The notes under the pieces: model-generated
What the model was told of the DNA's origin: nothing
Seen by the model: the letters and a program-made list of their open reading frames with translations, nothing else
Database searches by the model: none
Shown: one piece after another, positions 23,634-37,000 of the stretch
How the letters are laid out: every line of letters starts with the position of its first letter
Numbering within the stretch: position 1 is the stretch's first letter
Source: Tomocerus qinae
Lineage: Eukaryota; Arthropoda; Collembola; Entomobryomorpha; Tomoceridae
Assembly (NCBI GenBank): GCA_020055645.1
Contig: CM034549.1
Location: 14,901,930-14,965,929, forward strand
DNA length: 64,000 nucleotides
Reading direction: 5' to 3'
Position numbers and translations under genes: made by a program

Positions 23634-25520
23634 AGACAGGAAATAACATAGGACAACTATTCTGGAGTACACACACAGCTCGTCACCACTTTGGCTCACA
23701 CGGCCCATTCAACATTTACAATTCCTCCGTCTGCTCATCTATGGATGTGTGTATGTACATTATAACTTGACATAACTGCAAGGACGGAAAACAAGTGAAG
23801 CTTGGACAGCATTTCACACTGATTCACATTCCTATGCAAACGAGCCAAAAACAGAATATCTCTATCGGCCTCACTCACTTTCTCTCCGGCTTCCTTTACT
23901 AACTCCTGTCTGTCTGCTTCTCTATTCTCTTTAACTGTCCCTACTATCCCACTCCCGCTTCATTCTTAAGTCTTGTCAGCACTGAAAATGACATAGCACA
24001 AAGAAACTCAACTGGAATCAAATACGACTTCAGGGATGTCATCTATCCCCCTTGCGAGTGAGACCTACACTCTCATCCTACACCAATTCCCAACGTAGCC
24101 TTGTTTTTGTTTTTAGTGAAAGTAAAGCAAGGGGAAACTCGTCCGAACTTTACATACACTTTCATTTTAAAAACACACACACCCCTACGGAGAACACTTC
24201 AAAAGTAACAGAACTCTAACGTAAAAAGGAATGTACGGGCTTTGACTACAAGAGTATCTGAATATTGATAGATGCAGATGCATTAGGATGAAAATAATTT
24301 ATTTGACTGACACAAATAGTACATACCTACATACAAATATCTCCTCTTGACTTAACAAATCGGAGTTGAAAGCTACATCCATTTTAACTAAAGCTCAACT
24401 CATAGAATATTCAATCTCTATCACCAGCAAAGTCTACCTACACTTGAATAACACCAAAAATATCGCTAATAGTAAAAGTGCTGTACTATAGAAATCAATT
24501 CAACACAAATTGAAACATTGATGCTCTATTTCATCTGGATTTGGGACTACAATTTGAAAGTAGAAAGATAATAGATGATCATAAATAATTTTATTATCCA
24601 CCATACATAGCTAAAATTTAAGTAGTTTTTAATTTACTTTTAGCAAGCATTCAAGCAGTAAAAGTGGAAAGTGAAGATGAAAATGAATTCAAATGAAAAA
24701 TTGCCTCTAACACATTTCATCAACGTGACTTTATTGTTTTAGAATTTAGATTGCCATCATTTTCATTTTCCTGGAAACTACATTTCTCATGTTTGTTTCT
24801 AAATTCCAACCCAGGTTGTTCATTGCATCATGAAAGTAAAAAGCTTTACTGCATGTGAAATCGCATTGAAAACAATCTACTGCAAGAATTGCAACTTGAA
24901 AAAAGTACCTGCTGTACATATATCACAGCACCGTGGACAAATCACAACAGTCGATACTTCACATATAGACATAATATTACTCTCAGGAGTAGAAGTACCT
25001 ATTTCATAACATGAATGAGCGAGAAGATTTTTTTATTTCCCAAGACAAAGCCTTTGACTAAGAGAGGGCAATTTCACTCTTTTGTTTTCTTTCTGTGCAT
25101 GTTTTCTGTTTCTCATGAAATAATATCCTTCCAACAAAATTTCTAGAAACATAGAGTGCCATTAGGTTTCTCATTTGAGAGAATTGCATTTCATGATCTA
25201 CTTTCCTTTCTAGATTACATTACAGTCCAAGTGGCATCTAGGATTTTAGTGCGCCGAGGACTTTTGTCCTGAAGACCTATTTTGTAACCCTGTCTAAGTT
25301 CAGTTTACCTACTAATGAAAATAGAGGGAAAGGGTTAACGGACAAAATCCTCCACGGACAGGAGTCGCGTCATTCGAATAATACGACATAAATATACATA
25401 CATTGCTATTTCTAAGCCTAACTCCCTATCAAAAACTACAGTACGTATAGTATGATAAAGTAGTCGGAGAGAAGGAAGGCGTGCTGTAAGTAAGCAGAGC
25501 ATGTCTTTCTCTTACAAAAC
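23634..25520. other. Gene-free stretch
   Basis: No frame of 60 codons or more occurs. A pyrimidine-rich part at about 23870-23970 and A-rich parts around 24660-24710 are the only compositional features. No element was recognised. Confidence 0.55.
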
Positions 25521-25916
25521 ATGAAAAATACAATAAGAGTAAAAACAGCTCTGTGTGATCACGTCATCAACTTAATGCTCCCTCAGTCTCCTTCACCTCT
25601 TCTCATCTCAATTCTAAAAGATTTCAGATTCTCTCTCCCAATTTCAGTCGACGAGAGCTCCATTAGTGTGACAATGGCATTGTGCCTTAAAGATACAGAT
25701 GGGCTCGCTACTCTTCTCTCCTCTCTTCCTTTGTGTACGTACCAGTTCACTCACTTGCAACACATTATATTATTTCTGATGAGAATGGAAATAGCAACTA
25801 AGGCACTTACTTTACCTTCATCCTTACTGTTCAATCCATTAAATTTTCTCTTCTCAGCCTTGTGCCTACACGTACTACCACTCTCTATTATCTACCTTAT
25901 CGTTTTCATAAAGTAA
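25521..25916 (+). other. Unassigned 131-codon ATG frame
   Basis: The frame starts with ATG and ends in TAA. The translation is rich in Leu, Ser and Pro, with a hydrophobic C-terminal third (LHVLPLSIIYLIVFIK) that could be a membrane segment. No family was recognised. The local plus strand is pyrimidine-rich (CTCTTCTCTCC words), which depletes stop codons and could produce the frame by chance. Confidence 0.15.
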
Positions 25917-26307
25917 CAAGTAATTTGATACTTATAGTATCTCTTAACTGCATCAGACAGAGATTATGCTCATAGACAATAAACAAAATTTAAATAAATT
26001 CACCCTTTCCTTCAGCACAAATGAAGAACAAAAAACAATTTCAGGTTACAAGGGAGAAGAATAGAAAGATTAGAGAAGTTTAAACAAAATACACTTTATG
26101 AAATAATTTCCCCCATCATTTATTTCCAAAACCTAAATATTAGCAAGACTATGATATTGTATACAAGGGAATGACAAAATATCGGCGTTGAGAATTCAGA
26201 TATTTGAAAATTGTCATTAAAATGAAAAGGTGGGTAACTGGAATAGGTCTCACTTGGCCCCATTCTTTCTACATATCTTCATGTACCGATACCATGTATA
26301 AATACCG

Positions 26308-26847
26308 ATGTTGATTGGCATAATACTTCGACGACGACGAATTCTAATCTCACATGGTACATACCTTTGTACACAAACTCAGGAATGTAAATTAATTTTG
26401 TATCATACAGCAATATTAAATGCATGCATTAGAGAGAGTACACACAGTACACAGGACAAAGACCTAGCTCTACTGATGACTATAATCCTTAGATATTTAG
26501 CAGTAATGCGACATGTTATAGTAAGTTTTCATGTTTATTGCTTCGGATTCTTAGGAGGAAGCAATACGATTGTAATGGCGATAATAAAGACAGAATGTGC
26601 TAAGCACACGCATAAAATATTTATAACGCCATTAACACCAATATTAGCAATTAAATGGAGAGCAGTCTCGTATAGTAAAACCCAAATCGTAAAACTCGGA
26701 GAAAGCTTAATTAGCACCCGTATTAATATGAGCTATACCAGACTATCTGCACTTCTAATAAAAGTTGTTCCTAGTGTCAAATTACAAATACAAAATAGGT
26801 TGTTTAACAGCAAACTTGATATTAATAATACGATTGATATAAAGTAA
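26308..26847 (+). other. Longest ATG frame in the window, 179 codons, unassigned
   Basis: The frame starts with ATG (MLIGIILRRRRILI...) and ends at TAA 26845-26847. It has an Arg cluster at residues 8-11, a hydrophobic stretch near residues 69-85, and a Lys/Arg-containing C-terminal half with Ile- and Leu-rich segments. I recognise no domain and no catalytic motif. Under a simple model with about 0.07 stops per codon, roughly 0.02 frames this long are expected in the window, so it merits checking. Codon choice looks unspecialised and no splice or promoter context is evident. It could be a decayed transposon ORF, a single-exon gene or chance. Confidence 0.22.
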
Positions 26848-26859
26848 ATATATATATAT
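26848..26859. repeat. AT dinucleotide run, six units
   Basis: A perfect (AT)6 run lies directly after the stop codon of the 179-codon frame. It is one of the longest perfect dinucleotide runs I noticed in the window, which is striking for AT-rich eukaryotic DNA. Confidence 0.8.
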
Positions 26860-28255
26860 GGAATACAAATATGACTTGTTGGCTTGAGCTTAGTAGTTTG
26901 AGCAACTTGTTTCGTAAGCGACCTTCCTATCTCTCTGAACGATTGCTTCCATCTGTTTGGCACGATAACACAATTAAAACAAGTCAGCGGCCAGGGCTTA
27001 TTAGTATAGTGCAAGTGGCGCATTTTCACATGAAACGTAGAATACAAAACGCTTGATTTTCTGTTCAGCATTCATAAATGAATAAACAGGGAAACTTCAG
27101 AGGCAAACCTTGTAACATGTTCATCCATTAGTAATGAAGTAATGCAAGGAATTTGCAGTCAGACTACAGCCTTAAATATATAACCATTTCAAATGAATGC
27201 AGAATTTCTTTGCACGTTGCATTCACGATGAAAGTAGGGCAAGAAATGCTCAGTAACCTTCGCAAGTTTGCACTATCTCAGACAGCCTTTCATGTAAACT
27301 TGCCTTATGTTGTGTTAACGGAAAATTCGAGTGCAAACATCAGATTACTTATGCGACACCGGAAAGGTACTGCTACTTGTATATGCCGGCAATACTACCC
27401 AGGGCGTCCGTGCAATATCCGACTTTATTAGCATCGCACTTAATATATACAATACGGGGGAATAGAGAAAAGCTTACACAGAAAATAGAACAGATGACAC
27501 TTCTTGTATTATAAATGCTTCGGAAATTACCTCGACAAGCGTCATTTGTTACGACTTATGACTTTTATGGTAATGAGTCTAATGATCTCGTGAATAAACC
27601 AAGAAAACTGTGTTTCTAGTTCACAAATGAACAAAAATGTTCAACTATTATTTCGCTATATACAAATACATACATATTATGTCTTATTATACTCACCCTA
27701 ATACTAACAGTCAGTAAAAGACGGTTGTCAGATTCATCTACAGACTACCAAACGTTAAATATTAACTATTGGTTAATTTTTAAATTAGTGGATATTAATC
27801 AATCTAAATTATTTTTGGAATGGGAAGAAAATAATTTACCATTCTAATACAAAGACATCATGCTCAAAGTAAACGAATAGTCCCTAATTTCAAAAACATG
27901 GACACTAAGCTAAGCTACCCTAGAATCTGCCTATTTATAGACTTTGCAAATGTTTCTACATAATATATGCATATAATACTTGACAATTGACAAATAAGGG
28001 TATATGTACTGAAAATAGAGATGAATCCGTCATTATTTCTAAGGAAGCTATAAAAGTAGCAAAACTGGAAATGAAGAAAAGGGATTCCTTTGTGAAGGAC
28101 AGATAGGACGAGAGCTGACAGTACTCATCACATCCAAATCCACGCCACAAATAGGAAATCAAAGCAAGTGATTCTGCAATGTAAGCAAAGGGAGGATAGA
28201 AAGTACCTCCATGTACGGTTATCAACGAACGTCTCTTGGAAGAAAAGCACAGTTT

Positions 28256-28285
28256 GTCTGAGTTGGTTGGCTGAGTGAAAGTGTG
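28256..28285. repeat. Weak pentanucleotide tract (TCTGA / GTTGG type)
   Basis: Steps of five read TCTGA GTTGG TTGGC TGAGT followed by GAAAG. It is weaker than the main examples and could be chance. The words TTGGTTG and TGAG recur in the tract at 33983-34057. Confidence 0.3.
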
Positions 28286-30500
28286 TTCCGAAGTGAGCTG
28301 AACTTTTCTTTCTTCAGTGGCTCCTTTCTTCACATTCCATCATCCATCTATCCATCTCTGTGAGTACGTAACCTAACCTTGCCTCGCCACACAAGTAATT
28401 CATCGATTCCACTATTCTCATCTATTGCTACGATCCCATTCCAACCCATTTCCTCATTCATCTCATCCTTCTAAATCTATATATGAATAATATAGGCTTA
28501 TAGTGAGTTCTAAGACACAATTGGCAAATAGGACGTATCTTACACTATTCAATACGGTCTTGTACTATTATAATAGATATATTGTATATACACGAGTATT
28601 AGAGTTAAGAAATTACTCACGTCACGAAAGCTATATAGATATTATATGTAGAGTAGGATAGGATGAATTCTATGTATTTTCTATTGTAGTCTGAATGTGA
28701 ACTAATATGGGAATCCGCCTTAGAGACTTACAATAAGATCCAGGATGGAAATCAATTTGTGAGCTAGCTGATGTGAGCTTGGCGCTATTCTTTTTTTCCT
28801 TCGACACGACTGTAGGAGAAATCTATTTGCCTGCTACTAAAAGTCTATTGTACGCATAACTACGTAGAAAATACATGGGAGAGTGGAAGATACATTACTT
28901 ATAGAAATCCCAGCACAAATAATAGCATAAAAGTAATAACAGGAGCAATACATACAAATAGGACAGACGAACAACGGAACAACTGTAACTAGAAAAATGC
29001 ATACACAATACACCCTTGCTTCGCCATTCTATCCATTGAGTACACATGGGAGATTCATAAGAGTTGGTGTATATGAAAGGAAAGTCATATGGGTAGTTTT
29101 GTATGCAAAAGACAGAGATTTATGAGACGTAGCGTTTAAGGGGAAGAGAATAGAGGACCCTAATCTATTAGCATCTATCTGTAGTAAATATTCCATCGAA
29201 TTCGAGTAGCTATCTAATGTTTTCACACATTCAAATTTGAACCGTAAAGAAAATAGGACAGATCACATATGCATGTATGAACGCACCTAAGTACATTTCT
29301 CTTTCAGACTATTACTCCTCTCCCAATTTGAATATTTGAATCTGACTAAATTACACCATCCACACATACACATACTCTATTCCAAGCTCCATATAGCTGC
29401 CAACAACGGACTAAAACATATCGTATTTATGTATGTGTCTCCATTCTCATGAATATTTTCTCGCAACTTGCCAACCATCCATTGGGTCACACAAACATAA
29501 TAACTGGAATATCCGTATACTCCTCACCACTATATCTCTCTCGACAATATGTTATCATTTCCTACAGAACGTACCTTCTACATACGCAGAAAGAATAGTA
29601 GTACTTTTACAAAGGAAGAGGCTTGTTGGAAATTCACGTTAGGTAGAAACTACTCTGCTACAACAACAGAAGGGACTCACATGGGGCCATTACGTTCTGG
29701 AAAGAGGCGATTCGTTTCATTTCGTTACGCTTTCCGCATCGTCTCTGGATGCATATAAACAGTAGAGCTAGAGAGAAAGAGAGAGAGTTCATACACAAGT
29801 ACACATCACTCTGGCTTTGTCTTCTCCTACACTCTGTTGTGTCGGCTCCGTCAGCTGATTACAACAACAATTGATGTGAGCTGACGAGAGTGAGTAGTGA
29901 GTAGCTACCTACCTATTATATATTATATTATTATAGCGTTCTATATAAGGTTTACTAATACTAGCAGTTAGAAAGAAGTAGAGTGTGAGTAAAGCAAGTA
30001 GGATCTATCTGTGGGATGAGCATTGAAGAAACTAGTGCTCTGATGTGATGTAAATGTAGGAACTGAATGTGTTCTACGTGCCACCAAACAGTAGTAAAAC
30101 AATACGAAGAAGAAATAGGATGACGGCTCAGCAGAAACACCAACTAAACTCCTAAACTGCTCTTACAGCTAAAACAACAGAAAAGACGGCTTCATTTCTA
30201 ACAGGACATGGCGTCTGTACAGGGTGACACAATTTAGATTTCCTCAATCTCTTCAAAATTCCTTTGTACTTTAAGATAATGTAATAGGAGTAAGTAGGTA
30301 CGAATAATCTCGCCCCGTATAGTGCAAACAAGGAGATAGATGGATAAGAGTGTAGGAAAGAGACTACTAAAAACAATCGGCTGTCCTCCCTCCAGCAGAA
30401 ATCCTCATTCCCATCTCGATTCACAGACCAGACGCCTATAACTTTCTCCATGAGTAGCTCTCTCGCAAAAGAGGAAGAACTAACAGATTCTCTGTATGAA

Positions 30501-30527
30501 CGATTTTACAGTTGAGCTGTAAAATTG
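30501..30527. other. 11-bp stem-loop with one wobble pair
   Basis: CGATTTTACAG at 30501-30511 can pair with CTGTAAAATTG at 30517-30527 (one G-T wobble) around a 5-base loop, TTGAG. The stem is A/T-rich and a few such hairpins are expected by chance. No function is assigned. Confidence 0.4.
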
Positions 30528-33500
30528 GCAAGAGGTCAAATGATTTTCGATTATAGTAGCACTGGCATAGCAATATTACAACAGACTTACTGTTGAAATA
30601 AAGCTCTTATAGCTACTTCTATGTACTTATGTTTCTGTCAACGTGCCTTATAGAGTTGTATTACAATGTCAGATGCCCTAAAACCTTATAAAAGCAAAAT
30701 TTTGTTTCTTCTGTTTACTTATGAGACTTTCATTCGTCCAACTAAATTAAAGACAGTTACTAGTATACTACACACAAGTACCTATACGTATTATTATAAG
30801 GTAAGTAAAAGTATACATCAAGGAGAGAAAATCCTTATAATCCCTTTTGTGCAATTACTTGAGGAGGAGAGGCAACGTTTAACACAACAGCTTAGTTAAG
30901 TTACGTAAGTTAAGACTCAGTCTTGTCTAGTCTAGTAAAGACTTAAGCAGAAATGCTTTGCAGACATGATGTGTTTATACTTCCTTTGAAAGTTTTCAGC
31001 TTCTCCAGATTAGCTACGATAAGATAACAATAATATAAAATAAATAGTGATTTGTTTGCTTAATAATTTCATCGCAGAAGACCAAAGAAAATTGATGGGT
31101 CTAAGAAGATAAACATTATTTAGATTTAGGTAGTATTAAAATTAGTGAATTATAAATATATGCATGGAGTTAGGGAAGTGAAGAAAGTTCACACCAGGTC
31201 AGGACAACACTCAGCGGCCACATTGGCATTCTTCTTAAAGGTTCCAATTGTACCAAAAATGGGGAAGCAAGGGAGCAGAATGAGATGCGGAGCAGAGAAG
31301 AAAAGTTCTGCATATATTTCTAAGGAAAGGGACATAGATAAACGTGGGTTGGTATGTCCTCCTGTGTATATACTATAATCTCGACAGTTGGATAGAAAAT
31401 CCGGTGAAATGAGCCAATTCCCATTCAAAAAATTCCAATTCTTTTCTCTCTTAGTTTTCCTATTTCCTGTAATGCTTTCACTCTTTTGTGTCGTTCTTCC
31501 ATGGTGGTCTCGTCTGGTCTGACCTGTCTATCAGCATGTGCATGTAGCCTTGCTGAGAATCCTAACGACTATTACTCTACCGTACATTACATAAGCAACA
31601 AAAGTAGAGACGCAATAGTCTAATCTTTTGTCGCAACAGTCCCATCACAGTTACAAAGGAGAATAGGCCAAACTCATTCACATCTTTGAATTTCTTTGAT
31701 TGCAGTCCAAGTAAATACAAAAGTAGACAAGACAGGGAAAAAAATTTCAGGCAATGACAGTTCAACTATGGAAAAAAAAGAAACTACATATATATTGTGC
31801 CCTTTTATATACATTACTTATATATAATAGTTTGTCATAAGTACGTATAGTACTCGAACTGCAAAATATTAAACTAAACATAACAAAGTTTGCAAATAAT
31901 ATTACATTCCCAGTGTGCCACGCAACATAAGTGAGCATTATTGTTATTAGGTATAATAGGCCAAGTATAGAGAGTATAGTAAACATTGTTTGCACAGAAA
32001 ATAACTTGACAGATAGTATAAAAGTCTACACACGGTGCAGTAAGTATTTGTAGAAAAAAAGTGAAAGCATTCTTGGAAACATGGCTAGAATATTTGCACA
32101 AGTACTACTCACGTACAGAATGTGTAGGACACAGACACTTTTTAAACTACATGTAATATTATGTAACATCAACATCAGATGATGCGATGTGATGCTTCGT
32201 TCGGTCCGAACCAATGTGAACTGAATATACAATGCAAATGTGAGACAGAGTTTTTTTCATTTTTTTCTAGGCTGAACTAAAACAAAAAGATCTTTAAACT
32301 ACAGTCGCAGAACATAACAATGTATGGCTACAGTGGGTTAAGTCGCTAGGTATCTTTACTACAATATATCCATATTTAGTAGCTGAAAGAAGAGTTCTGC
32401 AGTGCTCTACACTAACACTACGTATAGTCTAACCTCCTCGTGTCTCTTGCGTGTAGACAATATGAGTGAGGAATTGAGCCGAGTGTATTGCATTAAGTTG
32501 CATGTGTGTCCTTCCGTTTTATGACTTCTACTTAGATATTCTGCGAGGAAACATTTTCAGTTTTTACACCAACTCTGAATACATTGTCCAACCCATTCCC
32601 TAAATTGTTACGCCAAAAAAGACGCAGTCAGACGTGAATGACATCAGTTTTGGAATTAAGCGATTTATACAGAAAACAGCTCTCTTATTCAGGAGAGGTT
32701 TTCTTATTGCACCTATTACCATACTCGAATGTGATTGACCGAATTTCGGATGCGTTGACAGATAGTTGTCCAACTTTCGATTACAAATTTTCTACGTCAA
32801 CACCGAATAGTGGGTAACTATCCATTTTATTTCAGCCACCGTATCTTCTGAATTAACTTCCAGATTCTGTTCTCTTTAGAATCACTATAAATTTTAAAAA
32901 ACCCGTTCTATTGTTATGTACAAGCAAATACAAAACATTACTTTATCTAATTTCAGTTTTATATTATTTAATGATTCCAGCTAAATAATTTTTGAGAGAG
33001 TTGTAACCCATCATGACAGCAATATATTTAAAATTTCAACACTCAAAATACTTCTAAGATGACAAAATGCAGTAAATACGGTATGATAGAGAAGTTTCTC
33101 TTAGATTATATTTAATATGTCTGTTTGTCTTATAGTAACATCGAGAGCCACCATCCCAGTCCAACTTTATCCTCCCAGCAAATAAATGCAAGTAGATAGC
33201 AGAGTCTTTATCCTACATAAAAGACAGTGGATTTCTAGCTAAGGCCTTCTTGAGCTTCTAGTTAAATATGCAAATGAATTGCGTTGACCAAATTCTGCGA
33301 AAATGTTATCACTCTCTTTGTTTTTACAATTTGCTTGAATCAACAAATTCTTCCAAGAAAACTTTGACAATAGTTCTTCTTGAGTAAAAACATACCGACT
33401 ATAGTAGTGTTATTATAAACTTCCACATTTCCATTTTGTTCACATTCTAGTAAAATTTCAGACTTGAGAGATGATATTATAAAAGTAGTACACTAGTCCT

Positions 33501-33982
33501 ATTATTGGTAACAGTGTTTATTGCCGCTGTTACTTTAAACAAAATAGAGTTATTCACCCTCGCCCTATTTGATGTCACTCTTTAGTAACATAAAAGTGCA
33601 TTTGGCTAAATATAAGGTCGAAGTATAAGATAAAGTTCCCATAAACGATTATCCATCTGCTTAAACAATTTCTGAAGAAATGGTGTTATATGGATAGGTT
33701 TTCAGGTAAACGCCAGCTTTTCTCCCTCCATTCAATAATGACAAGATCCTCACGAATTACGATAAGAATACTGATTTCTTTTCTCCGCATGGTTGGTTGG
33801 TTTTGGTGTAAAATTCCCAGTCGTTAGAAAGGAACGTAGCGTAAGCTATCTGTGAAGAGAAAGTAAATGCAAGCTATCAAGTTGAAATTGTAGAAATTTT
33901 GCTTCTTGGTTTAGATTCATCTCGTCGTCGACTTTGTAGTATGTCTGTCTGCAGTAGTCCACTCCACATGCATTAAACTACA

Positions 33983-34057
33983 GTGAACTGAGATGAAGCA
34001 AAGAGCAAGTGCCCAAGTTGGTTGAGAAAGTGAGCCAAAACTAAACTAAGCTAACTA
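33983..34057. repeat. Long degenerate pentanucleotide tract (AAACT / GTGAA type)
   Basis: In steps of five it starts GTGAA CTGAG ATGAA GCAAA, passes through CCAAG and TTGGT, and ends AAACT AAACT AAGCT AACTA at 34038-34057. The last four units are nearly perfect, while the earlier part keeps only a loose purine/pyrimidine phase. Confidence 0.55.
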
Positions 34058-37000
34058 TTGCAATGTATGTATTTCCACTTGAGGCACTTTCCCCATTTCC
34101 ACTTATATAGGCTATCAAATATCCGCTACGGCTTTACATGAATTTTCTGTAAGGGTTCTGCTTAGCCACACTCGCACGGGACAATCCTTATACTTGCTTC
34201 CGTACAAAAAGCACTACTCACATTCACATACTTACTGTCAAACAACATACTACAGTCTTACATTCAAACCGAAGGTAGGTAGGTCCCTACATTTCAATAA
34301 TATTATACACTTATGTATATATTAGACTACCTATGTATCTTTACACACAGCTCAAGTCGTATATCCTGCTAGTTGGCTTGTTTTAGCACTTTGCTTCGTT
34401 CCTGACTTTCTTCCTTTACTTCCACTTCCAGTTTCCACTACTATTTTAGTATTCCGGACGAAGACTACCCGAATCCTGACTTTTGACGTCGCACTTACAG
34501 TACTCCTCGTCGCCAACCAACATTGACTACAGTGGGTGCTCTGCTTGCTCACTCGCCTTCTGTCCTAACTTCTGCTTCGATATTTGCAGTACTTACTTCA
34601 CTCACTATGTAACTTGGAAATATTCCTTCAAGCTGCTCTCCTCTTTGAAAATTTTGTCCTACTTTTCTCTCACTCTCTCTTTGAGTTTAACGAGAGTTAA
34701 CTTCTCTTTAACTTATTGGCATTCGCAATTTGGGCAGCTCCCCATATACATACTCTTTACACTTCCTACAGTGTCTAATATCACCCTAACAAAAGCCAGG
34801 CATGTACCTGGATCTATCTATGAGATGGAAGAGGTGCCCCCGTTATGAAGGCAGGTAAAGTCTAACGATAAGTCAACTAAACTTGCCCAAACTACATAAA
34901 CTGATGAAATTGTATTGCACACAGCCAGAGTCCTTGTGTCTATATATACTTAATCATGTTACCTTATGTAAAGTATTGGCTAGTATACACACATACATAC
35001 ATAATGCATAGAGAGATACGAGTACTTTGTATGTAGATAGAGTCCTTATGAAAGTACAAAGTTAAGCAACTGCCTCCTTTCGTCAATCATAATTCAAGAG
35101 ATCACGCAACTGCACCATAAGGCTACTGATTGGATAAGATATTGAAATGCAAATTGGCCAGGAGAGAACCACCTTATGTAATACTGTAACTAATATACAT
35201 ACATACAAAGCAATTTCACCTCTTAGGCTTTATGGAATGTTCTATTTAGCCCAGTTCATCTTCCGTGACATTACATTCTACATTGTGCTTTATTACTGTC
35301 ATATTTAAATATACCGTTTCTATTACACATCCATCATCTCTCTCCGTAGATATAGCGGAAACCCGGATGAGAATCGAAGACACGTGAATGCATTCAATGG
35401 AATTGCAGATTTCCGGGATTTACTGCTGCGTTATTCTGTCAAGTTAGATTGGACTACAATATGCCAACTGAGCCGAGTTCGATCTTACATTTGGGTTATA
35501 TACTTGAGTTTTCGAAATGCTTGTACAACGGGAATTTGTCTAAGGGAATCTGAGTTGAATAGGAACACTAGTAATACGGCCACAGCTTGGTTAATAGACA
35601 CATACACCTATTTAGAATAGCTCACACGGTACATTAGATTATACAGTGAAGGCAAGGGTGAAACTAAATTAAACCACATACTCTTGTTCGTAGCACGGAT
35701 GAGCTAGCATGCCACTGCGATTTGTAAGCTAACTCACTCACAGTCATTCAGCTCAGAAATAACAATACATAAGAGCAATGTACACAGAGGACAGGCCACA
35801 CAATCAGAATAACAAATAGGCAATAACCCCGAATAGACTTACATATCCACTATATTTGTTTGTTTGATTTCATTCATCCAGATTGCACACTTGATGAGTT
35901 TTCTCTATATATGTATACTCGCTAATATTATTAAAACTGACGTGCCAAATACAAGAAATATTATGTCATGCAAACATGTTGGCCCATTTCTCGACCGCTC
36001 CTTATCCTAGCTCTTCTGTCGAATAAAGCCTTCAGCTGACATCCTTGACTTTTACCGTTAGTTTACTGCATTGGGAGGAGGTAGACCATGATCATGAGTT
36101 TCTTATTCCCTAAACATTACTACATCTGGTCTTTCGCTTCCGGAGGACAAGTCAAGACAGTGAGAGTTAACGTTGCGCTCTAAGTTTACTTTGCTACTCT
36201 CCGCTTTTGGCAAAGGGAATTAAGAGCAAAGAGTTTATTTATTAAAGACTCGTGGGATTTATTGCTTCTAGCCAAAAAGATCACCAAAAGCGTGAACTGA
36301 ACTAAACCATAATTAGTTAGTCTGTGGCACGCCACCATCACTTTAGCATAGGGACATAAAAGAAACATCTGAAGAAACCCCAAGACTTTGTGTCATAGCA
36401 CCAACAAGAGTTATATGTGAGAGAAATTTAATTTCTACCATTCGGTTGGCAATGTACATTGGAATTAGATTACTCTTCATCGTCCGTCTGAAATATCAAA
36501 TCCATAAAGTCACTCTGCATGCAGTGTAGAAAACAGAACCGGAATGAAAAGGAGGAAAGAAGCCTTTGGTTATCCAAAGAAAACTTTCAAGTCGCTATTT
36601 AGCTCCCAAGTGATTTCTCAAGACTAGAGCCAATTTGACTGCAAAAATACGGAAAGTAATTCATTTCTCCTTGGAGCAAACCAAGCCAATTATGATTTAC
36701 GACGACAGGGCATTGGGCTATGTACATAAACTCAAATACAGCTCACTACTATCTCAATATGGAACCAAAGCTCGTCTCTCTTCGCATGACTAATATGACA
36801 GAACAAAGCAAATACTCGACTTAACATAAGAATTGTGTGCTCTGCTGGAACATTTTTTAATTTCGTTTCCACTTCACTCAAGACTTCTACTTCCACCACA
36901 GTCATTGCATTATTAGCCAAAATCCTTCCTATCCACACTGGACGTTTCTAGAGAATAGCAGAACATCTATAAAAATTATTATTATCTTTATTGTTAGCAT

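Larger units (their letters stand above)
26860..33982. other. Gene-free stretch
   Basis: The longest frames (125 codons at 27956-28333, minus; 99 codons at 30152-30451, minus) are unrecognisable, and the first lacks an early ATG. Minor items are pentamer words CTAAG CTAAG CTACC at 27905-27919, a pentamer-like tract at about 28256-28285, a GA-rich run at 29771-29787 and a stem-loop at 30501-30527. No RNA gene or mobile element was recognised. Confidence 0.5.

Noticed and set aside
25024..25110. Plus-strand FFISQDKAFD, with hydrophobic residues before D-K-A-F-D as in reverse transcriptases.
   Set aside because: A stop follows directly, and no downstream RQG or YADD motif was seen in any frame at the expected distance.
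27956..28333. 125-codon frame on the minus strand.
   Set aside because: It starts at GTG with no early ATG, overlaps pentamer-like and tetramer-like simple sequence, and matches no family.
30361..30430. A frame reading IGCPPSS, reminiscent of the QGCPLSP reverse transcriptase block.
   Set aside because: There is no upstream KAFD or downstream YADD at the proper distance. The similarity is limited to a few common residues.
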